Shown here: piece after piece, positions 55,451-62,060 of the stretch
Position numbering within the stretch: position 1 is the first letter of the stretch
How the letters are laid out: each line of letters starts with the position of its first letter
Virus record (IMG/VR): IMGVR_UViG_3300021438_000010
Coordinates: 34,622 to 98,621 of that record
Origin: a virus
DNA length: 64,000 nucleotides
Reading direction: 5' to 3' (one strand)
The notes under the pieces: generated by a model
Databases searched by the model: none
Told to the model about the DNA's origin: nothing
The model's input: the letters and a program-made list of their open reading frames with translations, nothing else
Position numbers and translations under genes: made by a program

Positions 55451-55711
55451 TTAGAGAGAATCGAAATAGGCTTTCGCCTTCTTCATCTCACCTTGAATAC
55501 CTTGGTGAACAGGCGTATCTCTATTTACCTTTTCATATTCTTCAATGATAGGTGGCTCGTAGTCGCACGTTCTAAATCCTGCATTTTCTTCTAGGTAGTC
55601 CATATCGACTTCACCCAAAAGTTCGTGGAGTTCGTCAGGGTCTTTTGCCTCAACTACAAAAGAGGCTTTCTTTGCCTCGACATAGTTCATCGTTACTTTA
55701 TACTTTGGCAT
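55451..55711 (-). CDS. Unknown acidic protein
   Basis: 86 residues (KVTMNYVEAKKASFVVEAKD, PDELHELLGEVDMDYLEENA). A strand-helix pattern and net negative charge. Immediately followed by a palindromic repeat. Unknown function. Confidence 0.68.
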   Translation of the reverse strand: MPKYKVTMNYVEAKKASFVVEAKDPDELHELLGEVDMDYLEENAGFRTCDYEPPIIEEYEKVNRDTPVHQGIQGEMKKAKAYFDSL

Positions 55712-55778
55712 AATATTACCTTTCTATTTAGCGAGAGCGGGGAAGGGGGTTTCCCCCCAACCCCAACCCTCCCACTAA

Positions 55779-56978
55779 CTAAGCGGTCAGAGCGAAAACC
55801 TTTTCGTAATCCTTATCTGTAAAGGTATCAGCACGACGCAGGATCGTAGCCCAGCGGTCTGCGGAAGTGTTCAGCAGACTGCCAGCGATCTCGTCAAACT
55901 TCACCCAAGTCTTATTATCAAACACCTGTCCCGCACGGGTCAGACCGTTGATAATACCGAACAGGTTACGCTCACCAGATTCCAAAGTAACATATTGATC
56001 AAGAAACTCGCTAGCCTCACGCTTGGTCAGTTTATAATCCGACGATACCGCAGCCACGATACCCTTGATGCTAGCCTTGCCAGTATCCATCGCACGGGTA
56101 GCGAGGAAAGTCTTGATACCGGGAGCAAGCAAAGGAATCTGATGCTGGATATTCTTGGCGATTTCCAGTTTCAGAACGTCAAGGTCGATATTGCCACGGT
56201 GAACGCGACGAATCTTCTCACCAGCAGTCTGACCCCAGATGCACCCGTTCATGCAGATGGCACGAAACAGGCTAGGAGTCTGGCTAATCCGGCGAGTACC
56301 AATCTCGCAGTTACCAACGCTAATCATTCCACCGTAGTCGCTATCATCAGCACCGTAGTCCATGATAGTATCGGGGATAAGGATATTACCATAGATAGTA
56401 TCCTCATCGCCACGCCAGTGACTGAAACGACCACCGGGAACAAACTCCGCGAGGGTTTCCAGATACCAACGATTATCAACAGGAGCATACTTGTCGGTCA
56501 CGAACGCACGGCAAGTACCATCAGTGTAGGTACGAAGTCGGAACGTCTTATCACCGTCGATTCGACGCAGAGCATTGTTACCAACGATAGCCATAGTGTT
56601 AGCATCGTGAGTATCAAAGCCTTCAATATTACGCATCTCACGCAGGAACGACGAGGAAGTAACTTCCGTTCGCACACTGAACTGCTCAATAGCATGATCG
56701 GTAGGACGAAACTTGCGACCGTCGCCCAACTTGATAAAGAAATCGTTGTCCTCGCTCACGCAAGAAATGTTCTTAGCCTCAACGAGAATATCCTCACGAT
56801 TCTGAACAGCGATCTGAGCATCTTCCATGACCTGTTCGTAGGTCTTGGTCTTAGCCCACCAATCCTTATGAACGTGCGTACCCTTCTCAAAACCAGTGCC
56901 AGTAGCACCCTCAAGGGTGCGAACAAAGTCACCTTCGCTCTTGTTACTCTTGATCGTCAACTTGTTATAGTCAGTCAT
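55779..56978 (-). CDS. DUF932 family protein (phage/plasmid-like)
   Basis: 399 residues from the ATG at 56978 after AGGAGA. Recognisable DUF932 parts are FRPTDHAIEQFSVRTEV, FRLRTYTDGTCRAFVTDKYA, GGMISVGNCEIGTRRISQTP and LFRAICMNGCIWG. The family is common on phages and plasmids, with unknown biochemical role. Strongly C-ending codons and a top-quality promoter suggest high early expression. A 333-codon plus-strand frame opposite it is only an effect of codon bias. Confidence 0.85.
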   Translation of the reverse strand: MTDYNKLTIKSNKSEGDFVRTLEGATGTGFEKGTHVHKDWWAKTKTYEQVMEDAQIAVQNREDILVEAKNISCVSEDNDFFIKLGDGRKFRPTDHAIEQFSVRTEVTSSSFLREMRNIEGFDTHDANTMAIVGNNALRRIDGDKTFRLRTYTDGTCRAFVTDKYAPVDNRWYLETLAEFVPGGRFSHWRGDEDTIYGNILIPDTIMDYGADDSDYGGMISVGNCEIGTRRISQTPSLFRAICMNGCIWGQTAGEKIRRVHRGNIDLDVLKLEIAKNIQHQIPLLAPGIKTFLATRAMDTGKASIKGIVAAVSSDYKLTKREASEFLDQYVTLESGERNLFGIINGLTRAGQVFDNKTWVKFDEIAGSLLNTSADRWATILRRADTFTDKDYEKVFALTA

Positions 56979-57015
56979 TATCATTCTCCTAAGTAGTGGG
57001 TTATCAACTCTTCGT

Positions 57016-57043
57016 ATTATACAGGATCACTCGTCGTTGTCAA
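57016..57043 (-). promoter_or_regulatory. Sigma70-type promoter of DUF932 gene
   Basis: TTGACA, 16-bp spacer ACGACGAGTGATCCTG, TATAAT on the minus strand, 38 bp before the ATG. The -35 overlaps the 3' end of the upstream zinc-protein gene. Confidence 0.9.
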
Positions 57044-57257
57044 GGTCTGGCGGAAACATTTCATCGAAACATTCCCCACAAGTGCCTGACAATAGAAGTT
57101 CACGTTCGTTTGCGGAAAGGTAGGGCAATGCGCTCTGAATAGGGAGCGAACCACTCAACCAATCGTACATATCACTCTTATTGAGCGTCAAAACAAACTG
57201 ACGCCCACAGTGCTTGCAGAAAGCATCGCACAAAGTATCGTAAACCGCAGCAACCAT
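57027..57257 (-). CDS. Small zinc-finger protein
   Basis: 76 residues from the ATG at 57257 after AAAGGAGA. CDAFCKHCGRQFVLTL at the start and GTCGECFDEMFPPDL near the end form two Cys pairs. Acidic C-terminus. Short, probably monomeric zinc protein with unknown partner. Confidence 0.72.
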   Translation of the reverse strand: MVAAVYDTLCDAFCKHCGRQFVLTLNKSDMYDWLSGSLPIQSALPYLSANERELLLSGTCGECFDEMFPPDLDNDE

Positions 57258-57276
57258 AACTGTCTCCTTTTCAACC

Positions 57277-57304
57277 ATCATACCCTATATATCGGGCATG
57301 TCAA
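57277..57304 (-). promoter_or_regulatory. Sigma70-type promoter
   Basis: TTGACA, 16-bp spacer TGCCCGATATATAGGG, TATGAT on the minus strand, 20 bp before the ATG at 57257. Confidence 0.88.
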
Positions 57305-57332
57305 GGGGTCAGCATTAGTTTTTTCTTTTTGT

Positions 57333-57417
57333 TCTAAATCCTTGTGGCGTAAGGACTTATGGCAAGCGGCCCCGGCCCCGTTCGTCCTAAACCCTTATGG
57401 GGCAAGGACTTGCGGCT
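57333..57417. repeat. Palindromic GC-rich intergenic repeat, copy E2
   Basis: Left arm CTAAATCCTTGTGGCG then TAAGGACTTATGG, centre GCGGCCCCGGCCCCG, right arm CTAAACCCTTATGGGG then CAAGGACTTGCGG. Each arm folds as a hairpin. It begins at the stop of the 57395-57577 gene (its right arm is partly coding) and ends 29 bp before the next promoter. Confidence 0.88.
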
Positions 57418-57577
57418 TGGCCTCTCTTACCTCTACAATCTCCCACGATTCCATATGCTCAGTATTTTCATCTGGGTAGTATGGCAAATATGGTAAGAGT
57501 CTAGCACATTTTGCTTCAGCGTCTTTTTTATCTTTACAGTTACGCATAACAATATGTACTGTAATATAGTGATACAT
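57395..57577 (-). CDS. Unknown small protein
   Basis: 60 residues from the ATG at 57577 after GAGGG (MYHYITVHIVMRNCKDKKDA). Strand-helix-strand pattern. The end reads into the palindromic repeat (REAKPQVLAP). Function unknown. Confidence 0.66.
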   Translation of the reverse strand: MYHYITVHIVMRNCKDKKDAEAKCARLLPYLPYYPDENTEHMESWEIVEVREAKPQVLAP

Positions 57578-57578
57578 A

Positions 57579-57788
57579 TTATGCCCTCTGGTAGTAGTTA
57601 TCGAACACTTCTTGCCACGTTGGAAAATCGTAGTGAGCATCGCCTTCGTTTACACACTCTCCCGTGAGATTATTGTAAACATCATAGAAAGCAACATTCC
57701 TAGTATCCATGTCACGCACAGAATCATAACACGCATACACATCATACTGTACATCGTCCATAACATAGGTGGCTACTCTTTCGTTCAT
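57579..57788 (-). CDS. Unknown acidic small protein
   Basis: 69 residues from the ATG at 57788 after AAGGAG (NERVATYVMDDVQYDVYACY). Beta-rich with several Asp and Tyr. The 177-bp stretch before it, up to tRNA-Ile, holds no other gene. Confidence 0.66.
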   Translation of the reverse strand: MNERVATYVMDDVQYDVYACYDSVRDMDTRNVAFYDVYNNLTGECVNEGDAHYDFPTWQEVFDNYYQRA

Positions 57789-57965
57789 ATCATTTCTCCT
57801 TATAAGTTGTATACTTTGCCTCTGAAATGTCGGGGGAATATTCATTACGACATAACGTCTAGAATGATTCCTGTTTACTGATCTTGACTAAGCATACTCC
57901 AAACAAATATTAGTATCATGATTTCTATCAAGCGATCTCCCTATAGTGATGAAACAATATCACAG

Positions 57966-58041
57966 TAGGGCGTGTAGGAGTCGAACCTACCTATGAATAC
58001 CTTATAAGAGTATCGGATGCTACCGGCTTACCTTACGCCCC
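57966..58041 (-). tRNA. tRNA-Ile (UAU)
   Basis: 76 nt. Acceptor GGGGCGT with ACGCCCT, discriminator A; T arm GTAGG-TTCGACT-CCTAC; anticodon arm ATACT-CTTATAA-GGTAT, anticodon UAU reading AUA. This codon is abundant in AT-rich genes and rare in many hosts. UAU in place of lysidine-modified CAU is uncommon in bacteria. Own promoter 22-50 bp upstream. No CCA encoded. Confidence 0.93.
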
Positions 58042-58062
58042 ATGAAGCGAGTGATGCACAGC

Positions 58063-58091
58063 ATTGTACCATGCACCACTCGCATCGTCAA
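58063..58091 (-). promoter_or_regulatory. Sigma70-type promoter of tRNA-Ile
   Basis: TTGACG, 17-bp spacer ATGCGAGTGGTGCATGG, TACAAT on the minus strand. Confidence 0.85.
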
Positions 58092-58098
58092 GGGAGAA

Positions 58099-58308
58099 TC
58101 ACCGATAGCACTTCGTTTCCAACATCTTATCGCAGAGCAGCGTTCGCACAGTGTTATCCATAGCACGAACAACGGCGTACTTGCCATTCGGACCAGTACC
58201 AACACGCTCAATACGTCCAGTGTGGAACTTCAGCACGTTCTTAGTACCGTGCAGAGGATACTTACACTTGATATGACGATCCTTACGAAGACTAGCAAAG
58301 TTATTCAT
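58099..58308 (-). CDS. Unknown basic protein
   Basis: 69 residues from the ATG at 58308 after AGGGAG. Basic, beta-rich (VLKFHTGRIERVGTGPNGKY, ARVVRAMDNTVRTL-like pattern). An SH3- or OB-like barrel is possible; unknown function. Confidence 0.67.
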   Translation of the reverse strand: MNNFASLRKDRHIKCKYPLHGTKNVLKFHTGRIERVGTGPNGKYAVVRAMDNTVRTLLCDKMLETKCYR

Positions 58309-58319
58309 TATCATCTCCC

Positions 58320-58460
58320 TTAGTTAGAAAAAACCATCGACTCAACATCAGCGAGGGTCAACACAACCTTCGCACCATTCTTTTCAAACGTCACACCATC
58401 ACGACTAATACGCACAACCTTGCCCGCATCAGTCTCATCGCCCAATCCAAGAATCTTCAT
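58320..58460 (-). CDS. 46-residue unknown protein
   Basis: Reads MKILGLGDETDAGKVVRISR, then FEKNGAKVVLTLADVESMVF. A small beta-barrel-like pattern. A promoter lies 34-62 bp upstream, and its stop is next to the ribosome site of the next gene. Too short for many gene callers but well supported. Confidence 0.7.
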   Translation of the reverse strand: MKILGLGDETDAGKVVRISRDGVTFEKNGAKVVLTLADVESMVFSN

Positions 58461-58481
58461 TGTTACCTCGTTGTTAGAACA

Positions 58482-58841
58482 TCACCACCAACTATCATAC
58501 ACCACGGTCAGACCACTGTCAAGTGCCTCTCGGGCTTTTTGGATAAACTCCAAATCTTGCCGACCATATTCAATATCGCTGTTACTACCAAAAAAGAATC
58601 CAACCGTATCTGGCAACGTACCATTAGTAACAGCCGCTTCCAGATTGTTCAGATCCTCATGGGTAAGTTCCACCGGAATACAGTTGAACTCATGCGGATG
58701 ATCTTCGTGAGCATCGGGCCTTCCCTTACTAACCCACAAATCTTCCATCCAACCTTGAAGATTAGGATGCTTACGCCAGTAGGCAAGTTCTTCCTTCTCT
58801 CCATTGTTGTCGATAGCAAATGCGAACTGATCCAAACCCAT
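58482..58841 (-). CDS. Unknown phage protein of MGLDQ family
   Basis: 119 residues. The opening MGLDQFAFAIDNNGEKEELA, then YWRKHPNLQGWMEDLW and CIPVELTHEDLNNLEAAV are features of an uncharacterised family seen in many phages. The end (GLTVVYDSWW) is aromatic. Function unknown. Confidence 0.75.
   Translation of the reverse strand: MGLDQFAFAIDNNGEKEELAYWRKHPNLQGWMEDLWVSKGRPDAHEDHPHEFNCIPVELTHEDLNNLEAAVTNGTLPDTVGFFFGSNSDIEYGRQDLEFIQKAREALDSGLTVVYDSWW
58494..58522 (-). promoter_or_regulatory. Sigma70-type promoter inside the 58482-58841 gene
   Basis: TTGACA, 17-bp spacer GTGGTCTGACCGTGGTG, TATGAT on the minus strand, 34 bp before the ATG at 58460 and within the last codons of the upstream gene. 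Confidence 0.86.
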
Positions 58842-58958
58842 TGTAATCTCCTAGTTAGTGGAAAATGATATACCTATACTGGTCTAACGTCCAGTTGCGT
58901 TTTTGACTTCCACCGCCTATAAGGTATATCGGTATTCTACACGACGTTCTTTAGAAAA
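58842..58958 (-). other. Leader with hairpins
   Basis: No gene. Contains ACTGG-CCAGT around TCTAACGT and an inverted pair GATATACC/GGTATATC about 55 bp apart, all in the transcript leader of the 58482-58841 gene. Possible regulatory structure. Confidence 0.4.
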
Positions 58959-58962
58959 TCAA
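58934..58962 (-). promoter_or_regulatory. Sigma70-like promoter
   Basis: TTGATT, 17-bp spacer TTCTAAAGAACGTCGTG, TAGAAT on the minus strand. The -35 overlaps the stop of the upstream gene. Leader to the 58841 ATG is about 85 nt. Confidence 0.7.
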
Positions 58963-59228
58963 GCCGTCGCCGTTGCGACTTCGGCCTCGACCTTCTTGGC
59001 CTTGGGAGGCTTGGGAGCCTTCACTTTGGCCGGTTCCTTGATACCAGCAACCCTAGCCCGCCAGACCTTGAAACCCTGCTCCTTGAGCGTTTCGCTCTTG
59101 ACAGGATGAACAGCGGCGATATTGCCGATGCCATCAACAGACGCGAGGAGCGTATCACGAACAGCCTGCGGCTCAATACCAACCGGCGAATCCGTCACAA
59201 TATCAACAACAAACGTAAACTTCTGCAT
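58959..59228 (-). CDS. Unknown protein with Lys/Ala/Pro-rich tail
   Basis: 89 residues from the ATG at 59228 (QKFTFVVDIVTDSPVGIEPQ). A small alpha/beta part, then a tail (EPAKVKAPKPPKAKKVEAEV) like histone-H1-type or linker sequences that bind nucleic acid. GC-rich codons. Promoter 48-75 bp upstream. Confidence 0.68.
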   Translation of the reverse strand: MQKFTFVVDIVTDSPVGIEPQAVRDTLLASVDGIGNIAAVHPVKSETLKEQGFKVWRARVAGIKEPAKVKAPKPPKAKKVEAEVATATA

Positions 59229-59275
59229 AATAATCTCCATTTTCAAGTTAGTGTTATCAACCCGTTACTCTAATC

Positions 59276-59303
59276 ATTATACATGTATTATCGGCCCTGT
59301 CAA
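59276..59303 (-). promoter_or_regulatory. Sigma70-type promoter
   Basis: TTGACA, 16-bp spacer GGGCCGATAATACATG, TATAAT on the minus strand, a near-perfect consensus with CCGATAA in the spacer. Confidence 0.92.
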
Positions 59304-59330
59304 GCGGATTCTTGAAAAAAATTTTTATTG

Positions 59331-59412
59331 GTCATAAGTCGTTGTGGGGTAAGGACTTACGACGAGCGGGGCCAGCCCCGTTGGTCCTAAATCCTTGTGG
59401 GATAAGGACTTA
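59331..59412. repeat. Palindromic GC-rich intergenic repeat, copy E3
   Basis: Left arm ATAAGTCGTTGTGGGG then TAAGGACTTACGACG, centre GCGGGGCCAGCCCCG (itself a palindrome), right arm CTAAATCCTTGTGGGA then TAAGGACTTAG. It lies 3 bp after the 59416-59787 stop and 27 bp before the next promoter. Confidence 0.9.
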
Positions 59413-59415
59413 GAT

Positions 59416-59787
59416 TCAACAGAGATATCCTTCACACCCCAGTTCAGTAAGATCATGGAGAAGCCTTTTGGCAGACTCGTTGTCTCCCATCTTGAGAGTG
59501 TTCTTACAACCACCCTTGAGCCAACGTCCAGAATCGTCGTATTGACCAACGAGAACGTCAGTCCAATTCTTCGCATCCCTCAAATCCATACCAGTAGCCG
59601 CACGTATGACCTTAATACATTTAATACGATTATTCGTGTCCATACCATGAGTAATGGTAACAGAACAACGATTGTCCACACCAAGAGCCTTCTCAAAGGC
59701 AACAGCGATCTTCTCATACATATTAAGATCACAACCATTGCTCACCAGATTGAGAGCCTCGCGGACAGTGAAATCAACCTTAATCAT
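59416..59787 (-). CDS. Protein with ribosomal L7/L12 C-terminal-like domain
   Basis: 123 residues from the ATG at 59787 after AAGGAAA. Residues about 53-75 read RIKCIKVIRAATGMDLRDAK, close to the IKVIKxVRxxTGLGLKEAK signature of the bL12 C-terminal domain, followed later by SAKRLLHDLTELGCEGYL, matching the terminal helix-strand EEAxxIKKxLEEAGAxV. The bL12 domain contacts translation factors. A phage protein of this shape might act on translation factors or bind partners in another way. Confidence 0.65.
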   Translation of the reverse strand: MIKVDFTVREALNLVSNGCDLNMYEKIAVAFEKALGVDNRCSVTITHGMDTNNRIKCIKVIRAATGMDLRDAKNWTDVLVGQYDDSGRWLKGGCKNTLKMGDNESAKRLLHDLTELGCEGYLC

Positions 59788-59797
59788 TTTATTTCCT

Positions 59798-59971
59798 TTA
59801 AGAGTTTTTGTAGACCAGTTCAACGTATTTATTAATCAGTTCACTTACTGATATTTCATGCAATCCAATCAACTCTTTAGCCTTATCTACGTTATGCTTA
59901 TTTACAGCGGCCATTCTATTCTTGAAAAAACTAAGAAGATAAATTATAGCCTTTTCACGTTCTTCAGTCAT
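59798..59971 (-). CDS. Unknown small helical protein
   Basis: 57 residues (EREKAIIYLLSFFKNRMAAV, then VDKAKELIGLHEISVSELIN). Coupled to the next gene upstream. Function unknown. Confidence 0.66.
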   Translation of the reverse strand: MTEEREKAIIYLLSFFKNRMAAVNKHNVDKAKELIGLHEISVSELINKYVELVYKNS

Positions 59972-60110
59972 CCCTAATACTTTCTTCTAAAAGAGAAATA
60001 GCCGTTTCTAAAAACAAATCATAATCGGCCAAGCCAATAAACTCATCATCAATAGTATTGTCCCAACTAATAATAAAGTCACGGATTCTATTTTTTAGTT
60101 CGTCAGTCAT
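59964..60110 (-). CDS. Unknown small protein, paralogue of 46695-46844
   Basis: 48 residues from the ATG at 60110, overlapping the upstream stop. MTDELKNRIRDFIISWDNTI and DDEFIGLADYDLFLETAISL are nearly identical to the gene at 46695-46844. The longer in-frame extension to 60191 lies over another gene and is unlikely to be used. Confidence 0.72.
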   Translation of the reverse strand: MTDELKNRIRDFIISWDNTIDDEFIGLADYDLFLETAISLLEESIRDD

Positions 60111-60363
60111 ACTTAGGATAATCCTTTGGGTAATCACTTTCTGGTCGTTGCGGTTTAGGTTGTCCCTCATATGGCATCCACCACGGGGCATCCATACGAT
60201 CTACTATACCGGGACTTTCTTCACAAATCAAGATATGTTCGCTCACCGGATCATCACGATGAATCTCATACCGCCCTTGCCACACGCCAATGTATTCGCC
60301 AAAGTAATAAACCTTTTGACCATTGATAGGGCGACGAGGACCGAAGAAACTAATCCATTCCAT
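60103..60363 (-). CDS. Unknown protein with possible leaderless mRNA
   Basis: 86 residues (EWISFFGPRRPINGQKVYYF, GEYIGVWQGRYEI). Pro/Trp-rich C-terminus. The -10 box of its promoter ends only about 6 bp before the ATG, so the message from that promoter would have almost no leader. A weak GAGA lies before the ATG. Function unknown. Confidence 0.7.
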   Translation of the reverse strand: MEWISFFGPRRPINGQKVYYFGEYIGVWQGRYEIHRDDPVSEHILICEESPGIVDRMDAPWWMPYEGQPKPQRPESDYPKDYPKYD

Positions 60364-60369
60364 GTTCTC

Positions 60370-60397
60370 ATTATACCTTATAATATTATCAAGTCAA
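60370..60397 (-). promoter_or_regulatory. Sigma70-type promoter directly before an ATG
   Basis: TTGACT, 16-bp spacer TGATAATATTATAAGG, TATAAT on the minus strand; the expected start is at or within 2 bp of the ATG at 60363. Confidence 0.85.
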
Positions 60398-60402
60398 GTA
60401 TT

Positions 60403-60594
60403 AAAAACCAGCGGAATCTTTTACGCCCCGATTCCTATAACCCATACGATTGTCCCTTGTCAGGATCGGATGGAAACCGCCCACGGAAACCTCCCTAGAA
60501 TCGGCATTGCTAGCACATAGACCGATTCATCTGGCTCTTAGTGACGGTTACTGGTTGTATGGCTCATGGTGAGGATGCAATCCCCCATAGATTG
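60403..60594 (-). ncRNA. Candidate structured non-coding RNA of about 190 nt
   Basis: A gene-free stretch with its own sigma70-type promoter and a terminator-like end (GGAATC paired with GATTCC, then five T's after a short gap). Internal pairings include GAATCGG with CCGATTC, CCATAC with GTATGG, and ACCA/AATC near the 5' end with GATT/TGGT near the 3' end, so a long closed structure is possible. It matches no RNA family I know. A long regulated leader of the next gene is the alternative. Confidence 0.5.
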
Positions 60595-60599
60595 GTATC

Positions 60600-60627
60600 A
60601 CTATACAGCATATAACCTTGCTGTCAA
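60600..60627 (-). promoter_or_regulatory. Sigma70-type promoter of the candidate ncRNA
   Basis: TTGACA, 16-bp spacer GCAAGGTTATATGCTG, TATAGT on the minus strand, with no gene for over 200 bp downstream. Confidence 0.85.
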
Positions 60628-60735
60628 CCCCGGCGATGATGTACGTCTTCGCTGAACGGGAGGTTTATCGTGATAGGTTATCCAATCTAGTCCCTCTGCA
60701 TGGACCCACGGATGTTTGTTTTGTATTACTCCCTT
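60628..60735 (-). ncRNA. Possible short RNA or leader between two promoters
   Basis: About 100 nt downstream of a near-consensus promoter and upstream of the next one. Only a 4-codon frame lies here. Hairpins include GTCC-GGAC, GATA-TATC and GCGA-TCGC. No terminator is evident, so it may be read into the next unit. Confidence 0.35.
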
Positions 60736-60763
60736 ATTGTACACTCTATTATCGTCCTGTCAA
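60736..60763 (-). promoter_or_regulatory. Sigma70-type promoter
   Basis: TTGACA, 16-bp spacer GGACGATAATAGAGTG, TACAAT on the minus strand. It follows a palindromic repeat and has CGATAA in the spacer, but no gene starts behind it. Confidence 0.88.
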
Positions 60764-60777
60764 CCCCTAATCCTTAA

Positions 60778-60840
60778 AAAATATTTTTCTTCGTAAGTTG
60801 TTTGGTGGTAAGGGTTTAGAGCTAGCGGGGCGGGGGATAT
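60778..60840. repeat. Palindromic GC-rich intergenic repeat, copy E4 (half)
   Basis: CGTAAGTTGTTTGGTGG then TAAGGGTTTAGAG, followed by GCGGGGCGGGGG. One hairpin arm and a degenerate GC centre are kept; the other arm is missing. It lies 6 bp after the stop of 60846-61256. Confidence 0.75.
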
Positions 60841-60845
60841 CCTCC

Positions 60846-61256
60846 CTAAGTTGTTATTTTCAAAGGATTTAGGATACCTTGCCTACATTCATCATAGAAT
60901 ACCCCCTTGGGAGTAAGGTATAGAGTATCAAATGCAAAACCGTCTATATTTCTTCCTGTATTAGTATGCCAGTAAGGGAGTTTCCTAGGGTCATATATTA
61001 GGTGGGTACACCAAGAGGGAATCTCTCCCTTGAAGTTATGAATCACACCCTTGCACTTTACCCACGAACAAACATCCTTATTAGCTCCCATATAAATCTT
61101 GTCTGCCACATTACGGTTATTGTGGAGAACACAGTTGTGGAGACTAAAAATACCCTCACTAGGATGAACGTACCACACTTCCTTGGTTTTAGTATCTTTG
61201 AACTGCCAGTGTTTGTAGTGCTTACCTTCTTGAAGATGATAGCGTACCTTGATCAT
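60846..61256 (-). CDS. Unknown protein
   Basis: 136 residues. Several Trp/Tyr/His-rich motifs (HYKHWQFKDTKTKEVWYVHP) and VCSWVKCKGVIHNFKGEIPS. ATGA overlap with the gene upstream. No family recognised. Confidence 0.68.
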   Translation of the reverse strand: MIKVRYHLQEGKHYKHWQFKDTKTKEVWYVHPSEGIFSLHNCVLHNNRNVADKIYMGANKDVCSWVKCKGVIHNFKGEIPSWCTHLIYDPRKLPYWHTNTGRNIDGFAFDTLYLTPKGVFYDECRQGILNPLKITT

Positions 61257-61744
61257 GCTTCTTCCTCCATCATCTCAAAGAACTCGTCCATACCATACTC
61301 ATTCCACAATGCTACAGGAATGATATCACGCTTATCGTCAATACTACCATATTCAATATAGTTGTCAATACCATTATCCCAAATACCACAATAGGCCATT
61401 CCCGGCTCAAAGTATGTAGCACGTACATTATAATCCAACTCTACCAGTTTTTCGTATAACTGAATAGGAGGCGACCATGCGGTATTGAATGATACCACAA
61501 CCTTACCATCTTCAATCTTAGCAGGATCGCAGTATTCGTCCCTGCCAAAGTCCCACTTGGTTCCCCAGTTATTGCAACACCAGTTATACCAACGCGGATT
61601 TGGTCCATCGTCTTCATAATATCCTTCTGGAACTGGCAAGTAATGCTCACACGTATTACCTGAGTTATATGCGTCAACAAACTCTTGCAACTTAGCAGGA
61701 TCGCTATGGGAAATATACAGATTATTCATGCACCAGTTAGGCAT
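61253..61744 (-). CDS. DUF1281/Api92-like protein
   Basis: 163 residues. The opening MPNWCMNNLYISHSDPAKL and the later YNWCCNNWGTKWDFGRDEYC match the Api92-like (DUF1281) family, which has a ferredoxin-like fold and is found on phages and plasmids. NTAWSPPIQLYEKLVELDYN is another shared segment. Role unknown. Confidence 0.8.
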   Translation of the reverse strand: MPNWCMNNLYISHSDPAKLQEFVDAYNSGNTCEHYLPVPEGYYEDDGPNPRWYNWCCNNWGTKWDFGRDEYCDPAKIEDGKVVVSFNTAWSPPIQLYEKLVELDYNVRATYFEPGMAYCGIWDNGIDNYIEYGSIDDKRDIIPVALWNEYGMDEFFEMMEEEA

Positions 61745-61893
61745 TAGATGTCTCTTTCTTCAACGATGTTAGAGGAACCACAGTCCATACATTGACAGTT
61801 ATCATATGGGCCACCAATGATGTTACCATCTTGATCTACCCATGCGTCGTAACCTATACGATTACTCTCGCACTGTTCACATATCATACTCAT
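61744..61893 (-). CDS. Small zinc-ribbon protein
   Basis: 49 residues: MSMICEQCESNRIGYDAWVD, then CQCMDCGSSNIVEERD. Two CxxC knuckles form a zinc ribbon. Its stop and the next ATG overlap (TAATG). Too short for many gene callers. Confidence 0.7.
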   Translation of the reverse strand: MSMICEQCESNRIGYDAWVDQDGNIIGGPYDNCQCMDCGSSNIVEERDI

Positions 61894-62060
61894 TAGTCAA
61901 CCTCCAAAATCTTTTCTAGTCGTTTGGTCAACTTTGCAACTTCTTTCATAGTAAACGGATATTTATGTCCATTATTCTTACCATGCTCAATATCTAGTTC
62001 ATAACTATCTAACGCATGTAGAATAAGAACTATATCCTCTTTATCAAGATTACATTTCAT
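61893..62060 (-). CDS. Unknown helical protein, intact relative of the 45934-46122 pseudogene
   Basis: 55 residues: MKCNLDKEDIVLILHALDSY, then YPFTMKEVAKLTKRLEKILE. It shares the plan of the amber-interrupted frame at 46 kb. Coupled by TAATG. Function unknown. Confidence 0.68.
   Translation of the reverse strand: MKCNLDKEDIVLILHALDSYELDIEHGKNNGHKYPFTMKEVAKLTKRLEKILEVD

Noticed and set aside
55995-56996. 333-codon plus-strand open frame opposite the DUF932 gene
   Set aside because: Same effect: C-ending codons on the minus strand remove stops in this antisense frame. No start signal and no recognisable domain.
58842-58958. Plus-strand promoter TTGCGT-17-TATAAG near 58893-58921
   Set aside because: No plus-strand gene follows, and the minus-strand TTGATT/TAGAAT pair serves the real gene.
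60403-60594. 6S RNA or RNase P RNA
   Set aside because: Length resembles 6S RNA, but the central bulge and flanking conserved pairs were not found; RNase P core words (such as GAGGAAAGTC) are absent.
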